A DNA stretch of 64,000 bases from Allobosea sp. BK604 (GCF_004341515.1 NZ_SLZF01000001.1:62001-126000), one strand, 5' to 3'. Shown: positions 49,622 to 58,992, numbered from the stretch's first letter. Numbers and translations are program-made. Notes: generated by a model from the sequence alone, not told the origin.

Positions 49622-49963
49622 ATGAAACGCATCCGCGATGCGCAGACCATCATCGGCTCACTGGAGGATGGCGAGGCAATCGCCGCCGTCTCGAAGGAGC
49701 TGACCGAGACGCTCGCCGATCTCAAGGCGCAGTGCGGCGGTCGGCCCAAGGCGAAGGCAAAGGGCACGGTCACCTTAACGCTCGCGATCGAGGTCGAGGG
49801 CGGGTCCGCCACCATCACCGCCGACGTGCAGTCCAAGCGGCCCAAGCCCGTGCGCGGCTCGTCCTTCTTCTGGGTGCTCGATGACGGATCGCTGAGCACC
49901 GAACACCCGCAGCAGACGAACATGTTCGACGGCCCGCGCGGCGTCGTCGGCACCAACGCCTGA
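49622..49963 (+). CDS. 113-aa hypothetical phage protein
   Basis: Starts MKRIRDAQTIIGSLEDGEAI behind AGGAGG. A helical N-terminus is followed by a beta-rich part (GTVTLTLAIEVEGGSATITA) and SSFFWVLDDGSLSTEHPQQT. In-operon position upstream of the DUF2303 gene suggests a linked early function. Confidence 0.6.
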   Translation: MKRIRDAQTIIGSLEDGEAIAAVSKELTETLADLKAQCGGRPKAKAKGTVTLTLAIEVEGGSATITADVQSKRPKPVRGSSFFWVLDDGSLSTEHPQQTNMFDGPRGVVGTNA

Positions 49964-49999
49964 TCGCGCCCCTCTCAACCACCAGCACAGGAGCCCGCA

Positions 50000-50974
50000 G
50001 TGGCCACCGCCAAAACCTCAGAACCCGTCACAGCGACCCTCGAAACATTCTTCGAGGGGGCTATTCCCAATTCCGAGCGCGGCATCGCGGCGATTGTCGA
50101 CCTGACGAAGAAGAGCCTCTTCTCCCTACCGACGATCGTCGAATTGCCGGATCTCGGCGCCGGTGTTCCAAGAGCCATCCCGGCAATCGTCGACGCCCGC
50201 AACGGAACTCTCACGCCCGCCCGGGACCTGGTCGAGGCCTTCCGAACCAAACCGGCCAGCAAGCGCGGGACGGCGACGGCGCTCACGCTCGAATCGTTCG
50301 TTGATCTACTCAACCGGCACAAGACCGAGCACTCGGCCGTGTTCGCGGACACGAGTTGGAAAAAGCCCGGCTTTACCGCCGTCATCGACTACCACGACAA
50401 GGTGAGCGGCGGCGCGGCCGACAATCTGAAGCATCGCATCCGCTATGACTTCCCGCTTTCGGAGGAGTGGAAGGCCTGGGTTGAGCAGAATGGCGAGCCG
50501 ATGGAACAGGGCGCCTTCGCCTCATTCCTCGAGGATCGTATCGCCGACCTGACTGCGCCGAACGATCACGAGCGCATCAATCTGGAGCGCGACTTCGACA
50601 CCAAGATCGCGACGCCAGCGCAGCTGATCCAGCTGTCGCGCGGCCTGCAGGTCAATGTCGACAGCGCGGTCAAGAATGTCGTGAACCTGACGACGGGCGA
50701 GGCTCAGATCGCTTTCGAGGAACGCCACAGCGACAGCAATGGCCAGCCGCTCAAGGTGCCCGGCCTGTTCATGCTCAACATCGCGCCCTTCTTTATGGGC
50801 GAGAAGATCACCATCCCGGTGCGCCTCCGGTACCGCCCGGCCGGCGGCAAGATCCGGTGGTTCTACCAGATGTATCGGCCCGACCTGCACGTCACCGAGC
50901 GCGTGCGCGACGATCTGTCCACCGTCGCCGATCGCACGGGCACGCCGACCTTCGAAGGCTCCCCGGAGGCCTGA
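50000..50974 (+). CDS. DUF2303-family phage protein
   Basis: This 324-aa protein starts at GTG 50000 behind CAGGAG. It shows the DUF2303 pattern: DARNGTLTPARDLVEAFRTK, GTATALTLESFVDLLNRHK, KPGFTAVIDYHDKVSGGAAD, PVRLRYRPAGGKIRWFYQMY. The family occurs in phage recombination/replication clusters; its activity is unknown. It lies directly upstream of the beta clamp gene. Confidence 0.85.
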   Translation: MATAKTSEPVTATLETFFEGAIPNSERGIAAIVDLTKKSLFSLPTIVELPDLGAGVPRAIPAIVDARNGTLTPARDLVEAFRTKPASKRGTATALTLESFVDLLNRHKTEHSAVFADTSWKKPGFTAVIDYHDKVSGGAADNLKHRIRYDFPLSEEWKAWVEQNGEPMEQGAFASFLEDRIADLTAPNDHERINLERDFDTKIATPAQLIQLSRGLQVNVDSAVKNVVNLTTGEAQIAFEERHSDSNGQPLKVPGLFMLNIAPFFMGEKITIPVRLRYRPAGGKIRWFYQMYRPDLHVTERVRDDLSTVADRTGTPTFEGSPEA

Positions 50975-51037
50975 CCAGCTCCCAGCACTGGCGGGGCTTC
51001 GGCCCCGCCCCTTTTCCCTTGAAGCGGAACGCATCCC

Positions 51038-52153
51038 GTGAAGATCACCGTCCAGCGCGACACGCTCGCCCCGGCCCTCGCCGCGCTCAGCCGCGTGGTC
51101 GAGCGCCGCAACACCATCCCGATCCTGTCGAACATCCTGCTGCGCGCCGAGGGCGATCGGCTGACCCTGCGCGCCACCGATCTCGACATCCAGGCCGAAA
51201 CCAGCCTCGCCTGCGAGGTTGCGGAGCCGGGCTGCACCACACTGCCGGCACACACCCTGTCCGACATCGTCCGCAAGCTCCCGGCCTCGGCCTCGATCAC
51301 GCTGGACGGCGCCGACGACAAGGGGCTCACCCTGCGCTCCGGCCGCTCGCGTTTCACCGTCCAGACCCTGCCAGAATCTGATTTCCCCGACATCACCATC
51401 GGCGAGTTCACCCACCGCTTCTCCCTGCCGGCGAAGGATCTCGCCGCAACGCTCGACCAGGTCGATTTCGCGATCTCGACCGAGGAGACGCGCTATTACC
51501 TCAACGGCATCCACATGCACGCCCATGAGAGCGGGGGAGAGGCGAAGCTGCGCGCCGTCGCCACCGATGGCCACCGCCTCTCCCGCATGGAAATGCCCCT
51601 GCCCGAGGGCGCGGCCGGCATGCCCGCCATCATCATCCCGCGCAAGACGGTGGCCGAGCTCGCGCGCATGACCAAGGACCAGGATGGCGAGATCACGCTC
51701 GAGCTGTCGCAAACCAAGATCCGCGCCACGCTCGGCGCGGCGACGCTGACCTCGAAGCTGATCGACGGCACCTTCCCGGATTACCAGCGCGTCATTCCGA
51801 GCGGCAACGACAAGATCGCGATGCTCGATGCCGCAGCCTTCAAGGCCGCGATCGACCGTGTCGCCACCATCTCCAGCGAGCGCGGCCGCGCCGTGAAGCT
51901 CGCCCTCGGCGAGGCCGGTCTGACCCTCTCGGTCACCAATCCCGACGCCGGCGCCGCCACCGAGGAGCTGGAGCCCGACTACGACGGCCCGCCGATCGAG
52001 ATCGGCTTCAACGCCCGCTACCTGCTCGACATCGTCGGCGTGCTCGCCGGCGACACCGTCCAGATGAAGCTCGCCGAGCCGGGCGCCCCCGCCATCTTCC
52101 AGCGGCGCGAAGGCGACAGCCTCCTCGTCGTGCTTATGCCGATGAGGGTTTGA
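51038..52153 (+). CDS. dnaN: Phage-encoded DNA polymerase III beta sliding clamp
   Basis: This full-length 371-aa beta clamp has all three domains: MKITVQRDTLAPALAALSRV and RNTIPILSNILLRAEGDRLT in domain I, FAISTEETRYYLNGIHMHAH and RAVATDGHRLSRMEMPLPEG in domain II, and DGPPIEIGFNARYLLDIVGV with PAIFQRREGDSLLVVLMPMR in domain III. The C-terminal peptide-binding pocket MPMR is conserved. The chromosome must carry its own copy elsewhere, so this is a phage paralogue that may load host polymerase on phage DNA or replace the host clamp. Confidence 0.92.
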   Translation: MKITVQRDTLAPALAALSRVVERRNTIPILSNILLRAEGDRLTLRATDLDIQAETSLACEVAEPGCTTLPAHTLSDIVRKLPASASITLDGADDKGLTLRSGRSRFTVQTLPESDFPDITIGEFTHRFSLPAKDLAATLDQVDFAISTEETRYYLNGIHMHAHESGGEAKLRAVATDGHRLSRMEMPLPEGAAGMPAIIIPRKTVAELARMTKDQDGEITLELSQTKIRATLGAATLTSKLIDGTFPDYQRVIPSGNDKIAMLDAAAFKAAIDRVATISSERGRAVKLALGEAGLTLSVTNPDAGAATEELEPDYDGPPIEIGFNARYLLDIVGVLAGDTVQMKLAEPGAPAIFQRREGDSLLVVLMPMRV

Positions 52154-53082
52154 TGATGGCTGACGGCACCGCAATCGAATGGACTGACGCGACCGTCAAC
52201 TTCTGGTGGGGCTGCACCAAGGTCGGCCCCGGCTGTGACCACTGCTATGCCGAGACGCTGTCAGACCGGTTCTCAACCGGCCATTGGGGGACGGGCGCGC
52301 CGCGAAAGAAGATCAAGGGCGCAGCGAGGCTGCTCAATAGGCTCGACAACGACTATGCGTGGTGGGCCGCAGACGCGCAGATAGGCCAGCTTCATCCCAA
52401 CTCGCGCCGCCGCGTCTTTGTCCAGTCCATGTCGGACCTCTTTGATCTCGAGGTGCCGCTCGACTGGTTTGGCGAGGCTTGGGAAAAGATCGTCCAATGC
52501 GACCGGATCGACATCCAGATCGTTACGAAGCGCATCAGCGCAGTCGAGAAGCGGCTGGGAGCGATTGCCAGCACGATTTGGCCGGGGCACGCGGGCCTGA
52601 TCGTCACCGTCGTGAACCAGGCCGAGTTCGATCGCGACGTGCCGCGACTTCGCGCCCTCAAGGCAAAGCTCGGCATCCCCTGGGTCGGCCTTTCCTGCGA
52701 ACCTCTGCTCGGGCCGATTGTCGGCGATTTCTCCGAAATCGACTGGATCATCGTCGGTGGCGAAAGCGGTCCGCGGCCGATGCATCCCGACTGGGCCCGC
52801 TTGATCCGCGATCAATGCGCGGCCTCCGGCACCGCTTTTTTCTTCAAGCAATGGGGCAGTTGGTATCCGCAGATCGACCGCGATCGCGACGATCCCGACT
52901 GGCGCCAGGACTACAGTCGTCGCTTTGCCGACAACGACAGGACGCGCTGGCTCAACCTGGAGGGCGGGCGCGGCTTTCACGGCGAGCGCTTCCACGTCAT
53001 GGGCCGCATCGGCAAGAAGGCTGCGGGTCGGCTGCTCGATGGAATCGAGCATTCCGCCTTCCCCGTGGGAGGCCGCTGCTGA
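52153..53082 (+). CDS. Phage Gp37/Gp68-family protein (DUF5131)
   Basis: This 309-aa protein starts at ATG 52153, overlapping the clamp stop. TAIEWTDATVNFWWGCTKVG and GPGCDHCYAETLSDR give the Cys21-x6-Cys28-x2-Cys31 cluster typical of the family, resembling radical-SAM-type iron-sulphur binding. IVGGESGPRPMHPDWARLIR and FFFKQWGSW are other hallmarks. Activity is unproven; a DNA- or RNA-modifying role has been suggested for the family. Confidence 0.85.
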   Translation: MMADGTAIEWTDATVNFWWGCTKVGPGCDHCYAETLSDRFSTGHWGTGAPRKKIKGAARLLNRLDNDYAWWAADAQIGQLHPNSRRRVFVQSMSDLFDLEVPLDWFGEAWEKIVQCDRIDIQIVTKRISAVEKRLGAIASTIWPGHAGLIVTVVNQAEFDRDVPRLRALKAKLGIPWVGLSCEPLLGPIVGDFSEIDWIIVGGESGPRPMHPDWARLIRDQCAASGTAFFFKQWGSWYPQIDRDRDDPDWRQDYSRRFADNDRTRWLNLEGGRGFHGERFHVMGRIGKKAAGRLLDGIEHSAFPVGGRC

Positions 53083-53237
53083 TGGCCAACTTGCTCATCC
53101 TCGGCGGCAGCCTGTCCTTCGTGATCGCCTGCGCCATCGGCGTCGCCGGCAGGCAGGACAATGACCCCTTCAGCCGACGCCTCGCGATCGTGCTGGGCAT
53201 CGGCAGCGCTGCCACCATCTTCGCCGCCATCCTATGA
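53082..53237 (+). CDS. 51-aa two-helix membrane protein
   Basis: ATG 53082 overlaps the preceding stop (TGATG). The peptide has two hydrophobic segments (LLILGGSLSFVIACAIGVAG and LAIVLGIGSAATIFAAIL) and its stop overlaps the next start as ATGA. Coupling on both sides supports it. Function unknown. Confidence 0.55.
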   Translation: MANLLILGGSLSFVIACAIGVAGRQDNDPFSRRLAIVLGIGSAATIFAAIL

Positions 53238-53521
53238 CCGTCGTCGACTATAGCCGAAGGGCTCGACGCGCCGAGGTGCTTCCCGCCTCTCTGCCTCCCC
53301 GTGGGCTCGATCGACTGCAGGCCGCAGCCTATATCTGTGTGTCGGCGACCAAGTTCGACCAGATGGTCGAGGACGGCCGCATGCCGAAACCGAAACAGAT
53401 TGATGCCCGGGTCGTATGGGACGTGCGGAAGCTCGATCTTGCCTTCGATGCCCTGCCCGAACAGGATGCCGCGGAAAGCGAGGGCGCCGACGCCGAGCGC
53501 TGGAAGAAGGTCGCGGTCTAA
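53234..53521 (+). CDS. Excisionase-like (AlpA/MerR-type HTH) protein
   Basis: This 95-aa protein contains GLDRLQAAAYICVSATKFDQ, MVEDGRMPKPKQIDARVVWD, the helix-turn-wing of AlpA/Xis-type proteins. It lies 6 bp upstream of the integrase gene on the same strand, the usual place for a recombination directionality factor. Confidence 0.75.
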   Translation: MTVVDYSRRARRAEVLPASLPPRGLDRLQAAAYICVSATKFDQMVEDGRMPKPKQIDARVVWDVRKLDLAFDALPEQDAAESEGADAERWKKVAV

Positions 53522-53527
53522 ATCGCG

Positions 53528-54697
53528 GTGAGCAGGGTGCAGATCGATCTGCCTTACGTCTATGAGGACCTGGACCGCCACGGCAACGTCCGCATCTATT
53601 TCTGGCGCGGCAAGGGCCATAGCAAGGTCCGTATTCGTGAGCAGCCGGGGACCAAAGCCTTCCGGGATGCCTATGACGCTGCGGCCGCGCTAGACACCCT
53701 GAAGCGGGAGCCGACACCGGAACAAGCTGCCGGGATTGCCTCGAACTCGACCGTCACCTTGCCCAAGCCTGGGACTTACCGCTGGCTCTGCGCCCGCTAC
53801 ATGGCTGAATGCGCCGACTATTTGCGCAACGACCTTCAGACCAGAAAGACGCGCAAGCAGATCCTCGAGGCGACCTATGACGAGCCGATCGCGCCGGACT
53901 CGTCCGACACCTTCGCCAACATGCCGCTCGAATATCTGAGCCTGAAGGCGCTCTATGTGCTGCGCGATCGCAAGCTCGATCTGCCCGGTGCCGGCAACAA
54001 CCGCGTCAAGGCACTACGCCAAGTCTTCAAATGGGCGGTGGCCCCCAACGTCCAGATCGTCAAGGTCAACCTCGCGCGCGATATCAAGCTCTTCGAGACC
54101 GAGGGCGACGGCTTCCACACCTGGACGATCGAGGAGGTCCGCGCCTTTGCGAAGCGTCACCCGCTCGGCACCAAAGCCCACCTCGCGCTCGGGCTTCTCC
54201 TCTTCACCGGCGTGCGCCGCTCCGATGTCGTGCTGCTCGGCCGGCAGATGATCCGCGACGGCTGGCTGCATTTCACCGAGAAGAAGCACGGCCGACGCAA
54301 GCCGAAGGCACGGCAGCTTCCGGTGCTGCCGGCGCTTCGCCACATCGTCGACCACTCCCCTGCCGGAAACTTGACCTTCCTGGTCACCGAGTACGATCGA
54401 CCGTTCACCGGGAACGGCTTCGGCAACAAGATGCGGGACTGGTGCGATCAGGCAGGCCTGCCGCAATGCTCGGCTCACGGCCTACGCAAGGCAGGCGCGA
54501 CAATCGCCGCTGACAATGGCGCGACCGAGCATCAGCTGATGGCGATCTTTGGTTGGGAGAGCCCTAAGCAGGCCGCCCTCTACACGCGCAAGGCAAACCG
54601 GCGGAAGCTCGCCGGCGCCGGCATGGCCTTCATCGATCTCGGCGATCTCGACGGAATCGAGGACGTTGACGATCCCAATTCAGAGGACGAAGCCTGA
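53528..54697 (+). CDS. int: Tyrosine-type phage integrase
   Basis: This 389-aa recombinase starts at GTG 53528. The catalytic domain shows Arg in LLLFTGVRRSDVVLLGRQ (about 227), HxxR in CSAHGLRKAGATIAADNG (about 316) and the nucleophile Tyr in PKQAALYTRKANRRK (about 351). The N-terminal half is the arm-binding/core-binding part. It ends 86 bp from attR and the tRNA target. A rather acidic C-terminal tail follows the Tyr. Confidence 0.93.
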   Translation: MSRVQIDLPYVYEDLDRHGNVRIYFWRGKGHSKVRIREQPGTKAFRDAYDAAAALDTLKREPTPEQAAGIASNSTVTLPKPGTYRWLCARYMAECADYLRNDLQTRKTRKQILEATYDEPIAPDSSDTFANMPLEYLSLKALYVLRDRKLDLPGAGNNRVKALRQVFKWAVAPNVQIVKVNLARDIKLFETEGDGFHTWTIEEVRAFAKRHPLGTKAHLALGLLLFTGVRRSDVVLLGRQMIRDGWLHFTEKKHGRRKPKARQLPVLPALRHIVDHSPAGNLTFLVTEYDRPFTGNGFGNKMRDWCDQAGLPQCSAHGLRKAGATIAADNGATEHQLMAIFGWESPKQAALYTRKANRRKLAGAGMAFIDLGDLDGIEDVDDPNSEDEA

Positions 54698-54704
54698 ACA
54701 GATC

Positions 54705-54741
54705 TTTCCCACTTTCAGGCCGGGTTGAAGCCCGTGGGAAA
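54705..54741 (+). terminator. Possible integrase terminator
   Basis: TTTCCCAC (54705-54712) pairs with GTGGGAAA (54734-54741), with a GC-rich inner part and an A-rich following stretch rather than U. It lies 8 bp after the integrase stop. Strength is doubtful. Confidence 0.4.
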
Positions 54742-54782
54742 AAACAGGCGAAAAAACACAATAAAATCAGTGACAGAATAGA

Positions 54783-54803
54783 GAGGTGGTGGGTCGGGCC
54801 GGA
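54783..54803. repeat. attR: 21-bp direct repeat within tRNA 3' end
   Basis: Identical to 6799-6819. It covers the CCA end, acceptor strand and beginning of the T arm of the CAU tRNA gene, so integration leaves the tRNA intact. This is the usual target type for tyrosine integrases. Confidence 0.9.
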
Positions 54804-54862
54804 CTCGAACCGGCACCGGCGCTGTTATGAGCAGCGAGCTCTAACCATTGAGCTACCGACCC
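54787..54862 (-). tRNA. tRNA with CAU anticodon (Met or Ile2), prophage target
   Basis: This 76-nt minus-strand gene has perfect acceptor GGGTCGG/CCGACCC, D stem GCTC/GAGC, anticodon stem CGCTG/CAGCG with loop CTCATAA, T stem GCCGG/CCGGC and encoded CCA. The CTCATAAC context also fits tRNA-Ile2, whose C34 becomes lysidine, so Met elongator versus Ile2 is unresolved. Confidence 0.88.
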
Positions 54863-54917
54863 GCATCTCGCGTAACATCGCCGCCAGCCGGCAGGCAAGG
54901 CCCGATCTTAAAAGCGT

Positions 54918-54949
54918 AAGGCCCGCTGCGGTACCGCAGCGGGCCTTTT
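54918..54949. terminator. Intrinsic terminator downstream of chemotaxis gene
   Basis: A perfect 13-bp stem, AAGGCCCGCTGCG (54918-54930) with CGCAGCGGGCCTT (54935-54947), has a 4-nt loop. TTTT follows on the plus strand. It lies between the leftward chemotaxis receptor gene and the tRNA gene and may work in both directions. Confidence 0.75.
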
Positions 54950-54975
54950 GCATGCTTCGATACTGGTGGCGGGGG

Positions 54976-57381
54976 TCAGGCGGCGCGCGCCATGTCCTTG
55001 CCATGCTCGGCGACATGTCCCTCGCGGAACTTGAAGCGGCCGATATGCTCGGTCAGCGCGCGGGTCTGCTCGTCGGTGAGCGCCAGAGCCGCGTTGGTCT
55101 CCTCGACCAGCGCCGCGTTCTGATGCGCCATCGTGCCGATGCCGTCGATCTCGTTGTTGATGGTCGAGACGTCGCTGGCCTGGCTGCGGGCGGTTTGCGA
55201 GATGCCGTTCATCAGGCCGGTGAGGTCGTTGACCGATGCGACGATGCTCTCGAACATCGACGAGGTCTCCTCGACCAGCCCGACGCCGACCGCGACGTCG
55301 CCATGGGCGGCCTCGACGAGGCGCTTGACGTCGTTGGAGGCATCGGCCGAGCGCTTGGCGAGGCTGCGCACCTCGGCCGCGACCACGGCGAAGCCACGGC
55401 CGCTATCGCCGGCGCGCGCCGCCTCGACCGCCGCATTGAGCGCGAGCAGGTTGGTCTGGAAGGCGATCTCGTCGATCATCGCGATGACCTCGGAGATCTT
55501 GTTCGAGGAGGCGCGGATGCGGTGCATCGCGTCGAGCGCCGAGGAGACGACCTTCTCACCCTGCTGGGCGCGCTGCTCGGCGCTCTCGGCCATGCCCATC
55601 GCCTGGGCGGCCTCGGAGGCGGTCTTCTTCACCGTGCCGGCGAAGGCACCGAGCTGGTTGGTCGCCATCGAGACGGCATTGCTTTCCTCGGTGGTGCGCT
55701 CGGCGAGGTCGGTGACACCGTCGAGGATCTCGCTCGTTGCGCTGCGTACGGCCGCGACCGTGTCGGAGAGGCGCGCCAGGGTGCTCTCGAATTCCTCGGC
55801 GAGGCCGTTGGTGCCGTCCTTGAGCTCGGCGAAGGCGCCCTGGTAGAGGCCGGCGACGCGGGTCGAGAGATGGCCGGCAGAGAGTTCCGCCAGGACCTCG
55901 CAGGTCTCGCCGAGGCCGCCCTGCACCGTCTCCAGGAGCGAATTCACGGATTCGGCCAGCGCGTTGAGCTCCGGATCGGCGAAGGTCGCGGCGACGCGGC
56001 GGCTGAAATCGCCGGCCGCGGCAGCCGCCACGACCTCGCCGAAGGCATCGCCGAGTTCCTTCATCATCTCGCGGCGGCGCTGCAGCGCCAGCGCGTCATC
56101 CTCGATCTTCTGTTCTTCGGCCTTGCGCAGGGCCACCGCATTGTCGCGGAAGAGCAGTACGCTCTTCGAGATGTCGGAGATCTCGTCATTGCCCTTGGTG
56201 TCGACGACGGTCTCGAGCTGGCCATCGGCGATGGCGCGGGTCGCGGACCAGAGCCGGTTGAGGCGTCCGACGATCGCCGGGCGGACATAGATCAGCGAGA
56301 GCGCGAGCGCGACCAGCACCGAGCCGAGGCCGAGCCCGCCCAGCCAGATCTTGCTCTGCTCGATCATGGCGCTGGTCGAGGCCTTGGCTTCGAGAGCCTC
56401 GCCGCGTGCGCCCTTGACCAGGCCCTCGACCTCCTTGCGCACCACCTCGGCCGCCAGGTTGAGCTCCTTCAGCCCGACGATGACGGATTCGCGCGTGATG
56501 ATGTCGCGGTCGCGCACGCTCATCAGGCCGCTGCTGCCTTCGCCCGTGGCCAGGATGGAGTTGACCGACTTTTTGCGCCCCTCGTTCGGCGCGAGCTTCT
56601 CGGCGTCGGCGATGCTTTTGCGCACGCGCTGCGCCATGGCCTGGAAGCGGTTGCCCGCCATGCCGAGCCGCGAGCTGTCGTCGATCTGGGCGATCTCGCG
56701 GAGCAATCCGATCGTCTCGTTGATATCGGCCTGGAGGCCGCGTGCGAGATCGAACGAGACGAAATCCTTCTCGATGACGGTCTCGAGCGCGCTGTCGAGT
56801 TCGTTGCCGGTCAGGCCCTTGATGCCTTCCATGCCGATCAGGAGGTCGGACTTGGCCGCATCGGCCTCGGTCGACACCGAGCGTTCGAACTCCTCGCGGG
56901 CGCTGTCGAGCTGCGCCAGGGCGGAGGCCGCCTCGGAGGCATTGCGCAAGCGCTCGCCGGTCAGGTCGTTGATGCCGTTGATCTGGCGGGAGAGCTCGTC
57001 GATTGCCTTCTGCGCCTTGTCCTTGTTGACATTGCCCTGGGCGATGCGGCGCAGCAGGTCGAACTGGCGGGACTCGACCGCGTCGAGCTCGTTGGTCAGG
57101 TTGGCGCGCTCGCGCACGGTGCGGACCTCGCCGAACCGGCCGGCAAGCGCGGTCGACTGCGTCGCCGCCTGGGACAATTCGAGAGCCAGCTCGACCACCG
57201 GCATCTTGCGCTCGACCATATCCGCGACCGTCTGGTTGACGCGATCATAGGAGAACCAGGCCACGAGCGACGCCACGATCGTCAGCGCGGTCAGAAAGCC
57301 GAGCGCGGCATAGATGCGCGTGGCGATACCGATGCGCAGCGGCGTACGCTGGCGCTCGGGCTTCTTGGCCTTGTTCATCAT
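54976..57381 (-). CDS. Methyl-accepting chemotaxis protein
   Basis: This 801-aa receptor has an N-terminal helix (about 22-45, [20 protein letters not shown]), a long helical periplasmic ligand domain, a second helix (about 350-372, [16 protein letters not shown]), tandem HAMP regions, and the conserved signalling hairpin [51 protein letters not shown] near 620-665. It ends [10 protein letters not shown] without a CheB/CheR pentapeptide. ATGATG at 57381. Methylation helices flank the hairpin. Signals unknown. Confidence 0.93.
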   Translation of the reverse strand: MMNKAKKPERQRTPLRIGIATRIYAALGFLTALTIVASLVAWFSYDRVNQTVADMVERKMPVVELALELSQAATQSTALAGRFGEVRTVRERANLTNELDAVESRQFDLLRRIAQGNVNKDKAQKAIDELSRQINGINDLTGERLRNASEAASALAQLDSAREEFERSVSTEADAAKSDLLIGMEGIKGLTGNELDSALETVIEKDFVSFDLARGLQADINETIGLLREIAQIDDSSRLGMAGNRFQAMAQRVRKSIADAEKLAPNEGRKKSVNSILATGEGSSGLMSVRDRDIITRESVIVGLKELNLAAEVVRKEVEGLVKGARGEALEAKASTSAMIEQSKIWLGGLGLGSVLVALALSLIYVRPAIVGRLNRLWSATRAIADGQLETVVDTKGNDEISDISKSVLLFRDNAVALRKAEEQKIEDDALALQRRREMMKELGDAFGEVVAAAAAGDFSRRVAATFADPELNALAESVNSLLETVQGGLGETCEVLAELSAGHLSTRVAGLYQGAFAELKDGTNGLAEEFESTLARLSDTVAAVRSATSEILDGVTDLAERTTEESNAVSMATNQLGAFAGTVKKTASEAAQAMGMAESAEQRAQQGEKVVSSALDAMHRIRASSNKISEVIAMIDEIAFQTNLLALNAAVEAARAGDSGRGFAVVAAEVRSLAKRSADASNDVKRLVEAAHGDVAVGVGLVEETSSMFESIVASVNDLTGLMNGISQTARSQASDVSTINNEIDGIGTMAHQNAALVEETNAALALTDEQTRALTEHIGRFKFREGHVAEHGKDMARAA

Positions 57382-57765
57382 CGGTCTCCGGTATGCATCG
57401 CCGCGCGCAAATGGTTCAGGCCGGCAGGGCCACGAATGTCGGACGACCCGGCGATGAGAGGCTCATCGCCGCAGCCGCATAGCTTGCGGAGGCTAGGTGG
57501 TGGAGAGCCCGACCAAGCGGGATCAGATCGGCAGCGATGCCGACAGCCGGGATGTCCCGATAAACGGGCATGAAATAGGTCCCCCAGACCTCTGAACCAG
57601 CTTCGAGGGCTTCAAGCCTCTTGACCTATAGGAATGGGGGATCGCGCTTAAAAAACGCTTAAGTGGGCGCACTATTCTGAATCGCCGACCTGAGCCGGCA
57701 ATTCAGTAATCGTTAAGATTTGACGCAAGAGCCATGGATTGCCGAAGCGGAATACCAGTCGGGCG
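57382..57765. other. Host intergenic region with CtrA-type box
   Basis: This 384-bp gap separates the chemotaxis receptor start from the vWA/TadG gene end. It contains a TTAA-N7-TTAA box at 57648-57662 and an AT-containing stretch at 57640-57720. I see no gene. Confidence 0.5.
57648..57662. promoter_or_regulatory. CtrA-type box TTAA-N7-TTAA
   Basis: TTAA at 57648-57651 and TTAA at 57659-57662 are 7 bp apart, the full CtrA consensus spacing. CtrA controls motility, chemotaxis and pili in many alphaproteobacteria, which suits the receptor gene starting about 270 bp downstream on the minus strand. Confidence 0.5.
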
Positions 57766-58992
57766 TCAGTGGGTCAGCGTCGGCGTCTTGGTCTTGGTCG
57801 CGATCGCATCGGCCAGTTTGGTGACGAGCTGCGTGTTGCCCTGGGTGAGCGTGCCGCCCTGGAAGAAGTTCGGCCATTTTGAAACCGGCTTCCAGTTGGT
57901 CGTCTGCGCGTTTCCGAAGAAGACCAGCATCTGATTGCCGTGGTCCATCGCGGGTGCGGCAATCCATTTATCCGACAGCCCCACTTCCGGCGGCGTCCCC
58001 ACCCATTTGCGCGGCATGATATTGGCCGGCGGATAATCGGGATTGAGCAGCGAGCGCGAGTAGGACGGCGGCTGTGCATCGGCATCCGTCCAGACCACGA
58101 TGACGTTGAACGAGGCGGTGATCGTCTTGCCGGCGCTGCTGCCGCCGACGACCGTCTCGCCCGTCTTGGTCCAGGTCGAGTTCATGCCTTCGTTGACGCA
58201 TTCGAGGCCGGATTCCGGCAGGTCGCCGCCACCGCTCGCCTTCTCTGGAGAGACGAAGGTGGAAAAGCCGGTCGATTGATCGGGCAGGCGGTAGAAATTG
58301 CTGACCTTCATCACCGGCCGGTCGCCGACATCGCGCATGTCCGCGTTCTTTCCGGTGGGAATCGAGTTGCCGCCGTAGTCGCGGTAGAAAACGACCTTGA
58401 CGCGCATCGAGTCGAACTTCTCGATTTTGCGCTTCTCAAGCTCGCCGTTCAGGCTGCTCTCGAAGGTGAGCGCGGTATTCTTGACGGCATTGATGGTATT
58501 CTGCATCGAACCTGTCGCGTCGATACAGAAGACCAGATCGAGATGGCGGACCTGCGGCTTGGCGATCAGCGCCGTGGCATTCGCCGAGACCGTCGTCTGA
58601 GCGCCGAGCATGCTGCCGAACATTGTCGGGATCGTCGCCGTCGCGGCACCCGTCACCGAGACGCTGCCGCTGGTAACCGCAAAATTCGACGTGGTGACCG
58701 TCCCCGGAAAACCGGTCGGCAGGGCGGAGCGGAAATAGCGGCCAGCGGTTGCAACGCGGGTATTGTCCGCATCGTTCAGCTTCGCGGCCGCCAATACGGC
58801 GGAATCGACCGCATTCTGCAGGTCGATCTTCGCGTTCTGGGCTCGCGACGTCTCCACGAGGACGCCGGTCAAGGTCAGCAGCGGCACGAGTGCGGCCGCG
58901 AACATCATGAGGACGCCGCCGCGTTCGTCTGAACGCAGGCGCGACGGCAGCGTGAGCAGCTTGCGAAAATAGTGGCGAGCCGGGTGGTACAT
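57766..58992 (-). CDS. TadG-like protein with vWA domain
   Basis: This 408-aa protein has a Tad-type N-terminus: RSDERGGVLMMFAAALVPLL with a single helix (about 28-50), then LQNAVDSAVLAAAKLND, which is typical of TadE/TadG pseudopilin-like proteins. From about 155 there is a von Willebrand A domain with FCIDATGSMQNTINAVKN (MIDAS DxTGS) and FNVIVVWTDADA. It is probably anchored in the inner membrane and works in Flp pilus assembly. ATG 58992 is chosen over TTG 58998. Confidence 0.82.
   Translation of the reverse strand: MYHPARHYFRKLLTLPSRLRSDERGGVLMMFAAALVPLLTLTGVLVETSRAQNAKIDLQNAVDSAVLAAAKLNDADNTRVATAGRYFRSALPTGFPGTVTTSNFAVTSGSVSVTGAATATIPTMFGSMLGAQTTVSANATALIAKPQVRHLDLVFCIDATGSMQNTINAVKNTALTFESSLNGELEKRKIEKFDSMRVKVVFYRDYGGNSIPTGKNADMRDVGDRPVMKVSNFYRLPDQSTGFSTFVSPEKASGGGDLPESGLECVNEGMNSTWTKTGETVVGGSSAGKTITASFNVIVVWTDADAQPPSYSRSLLNPDYPPANIMPRKWVGTPPEVGLSDKWIAAPAMDHGNQMLVFFGNAQTTNWKPVSKWPNFFQGGTLTQGNTQLVTKLADAIATKTKTPTLTH

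Noticed and set aside
6799..54803. Mu-like transposing phage
   Set aside because: Tail genes are Mu-like, but there is no transposase pair, and a tyrosine integrase with tRNA att repeats is present instead.
54952..57573. 873-codon rightward open frame
   Set aside because: It is the antisense of the chemotaxis receptor. Composition is Arg/His/Gly-rich with no domain pattern.
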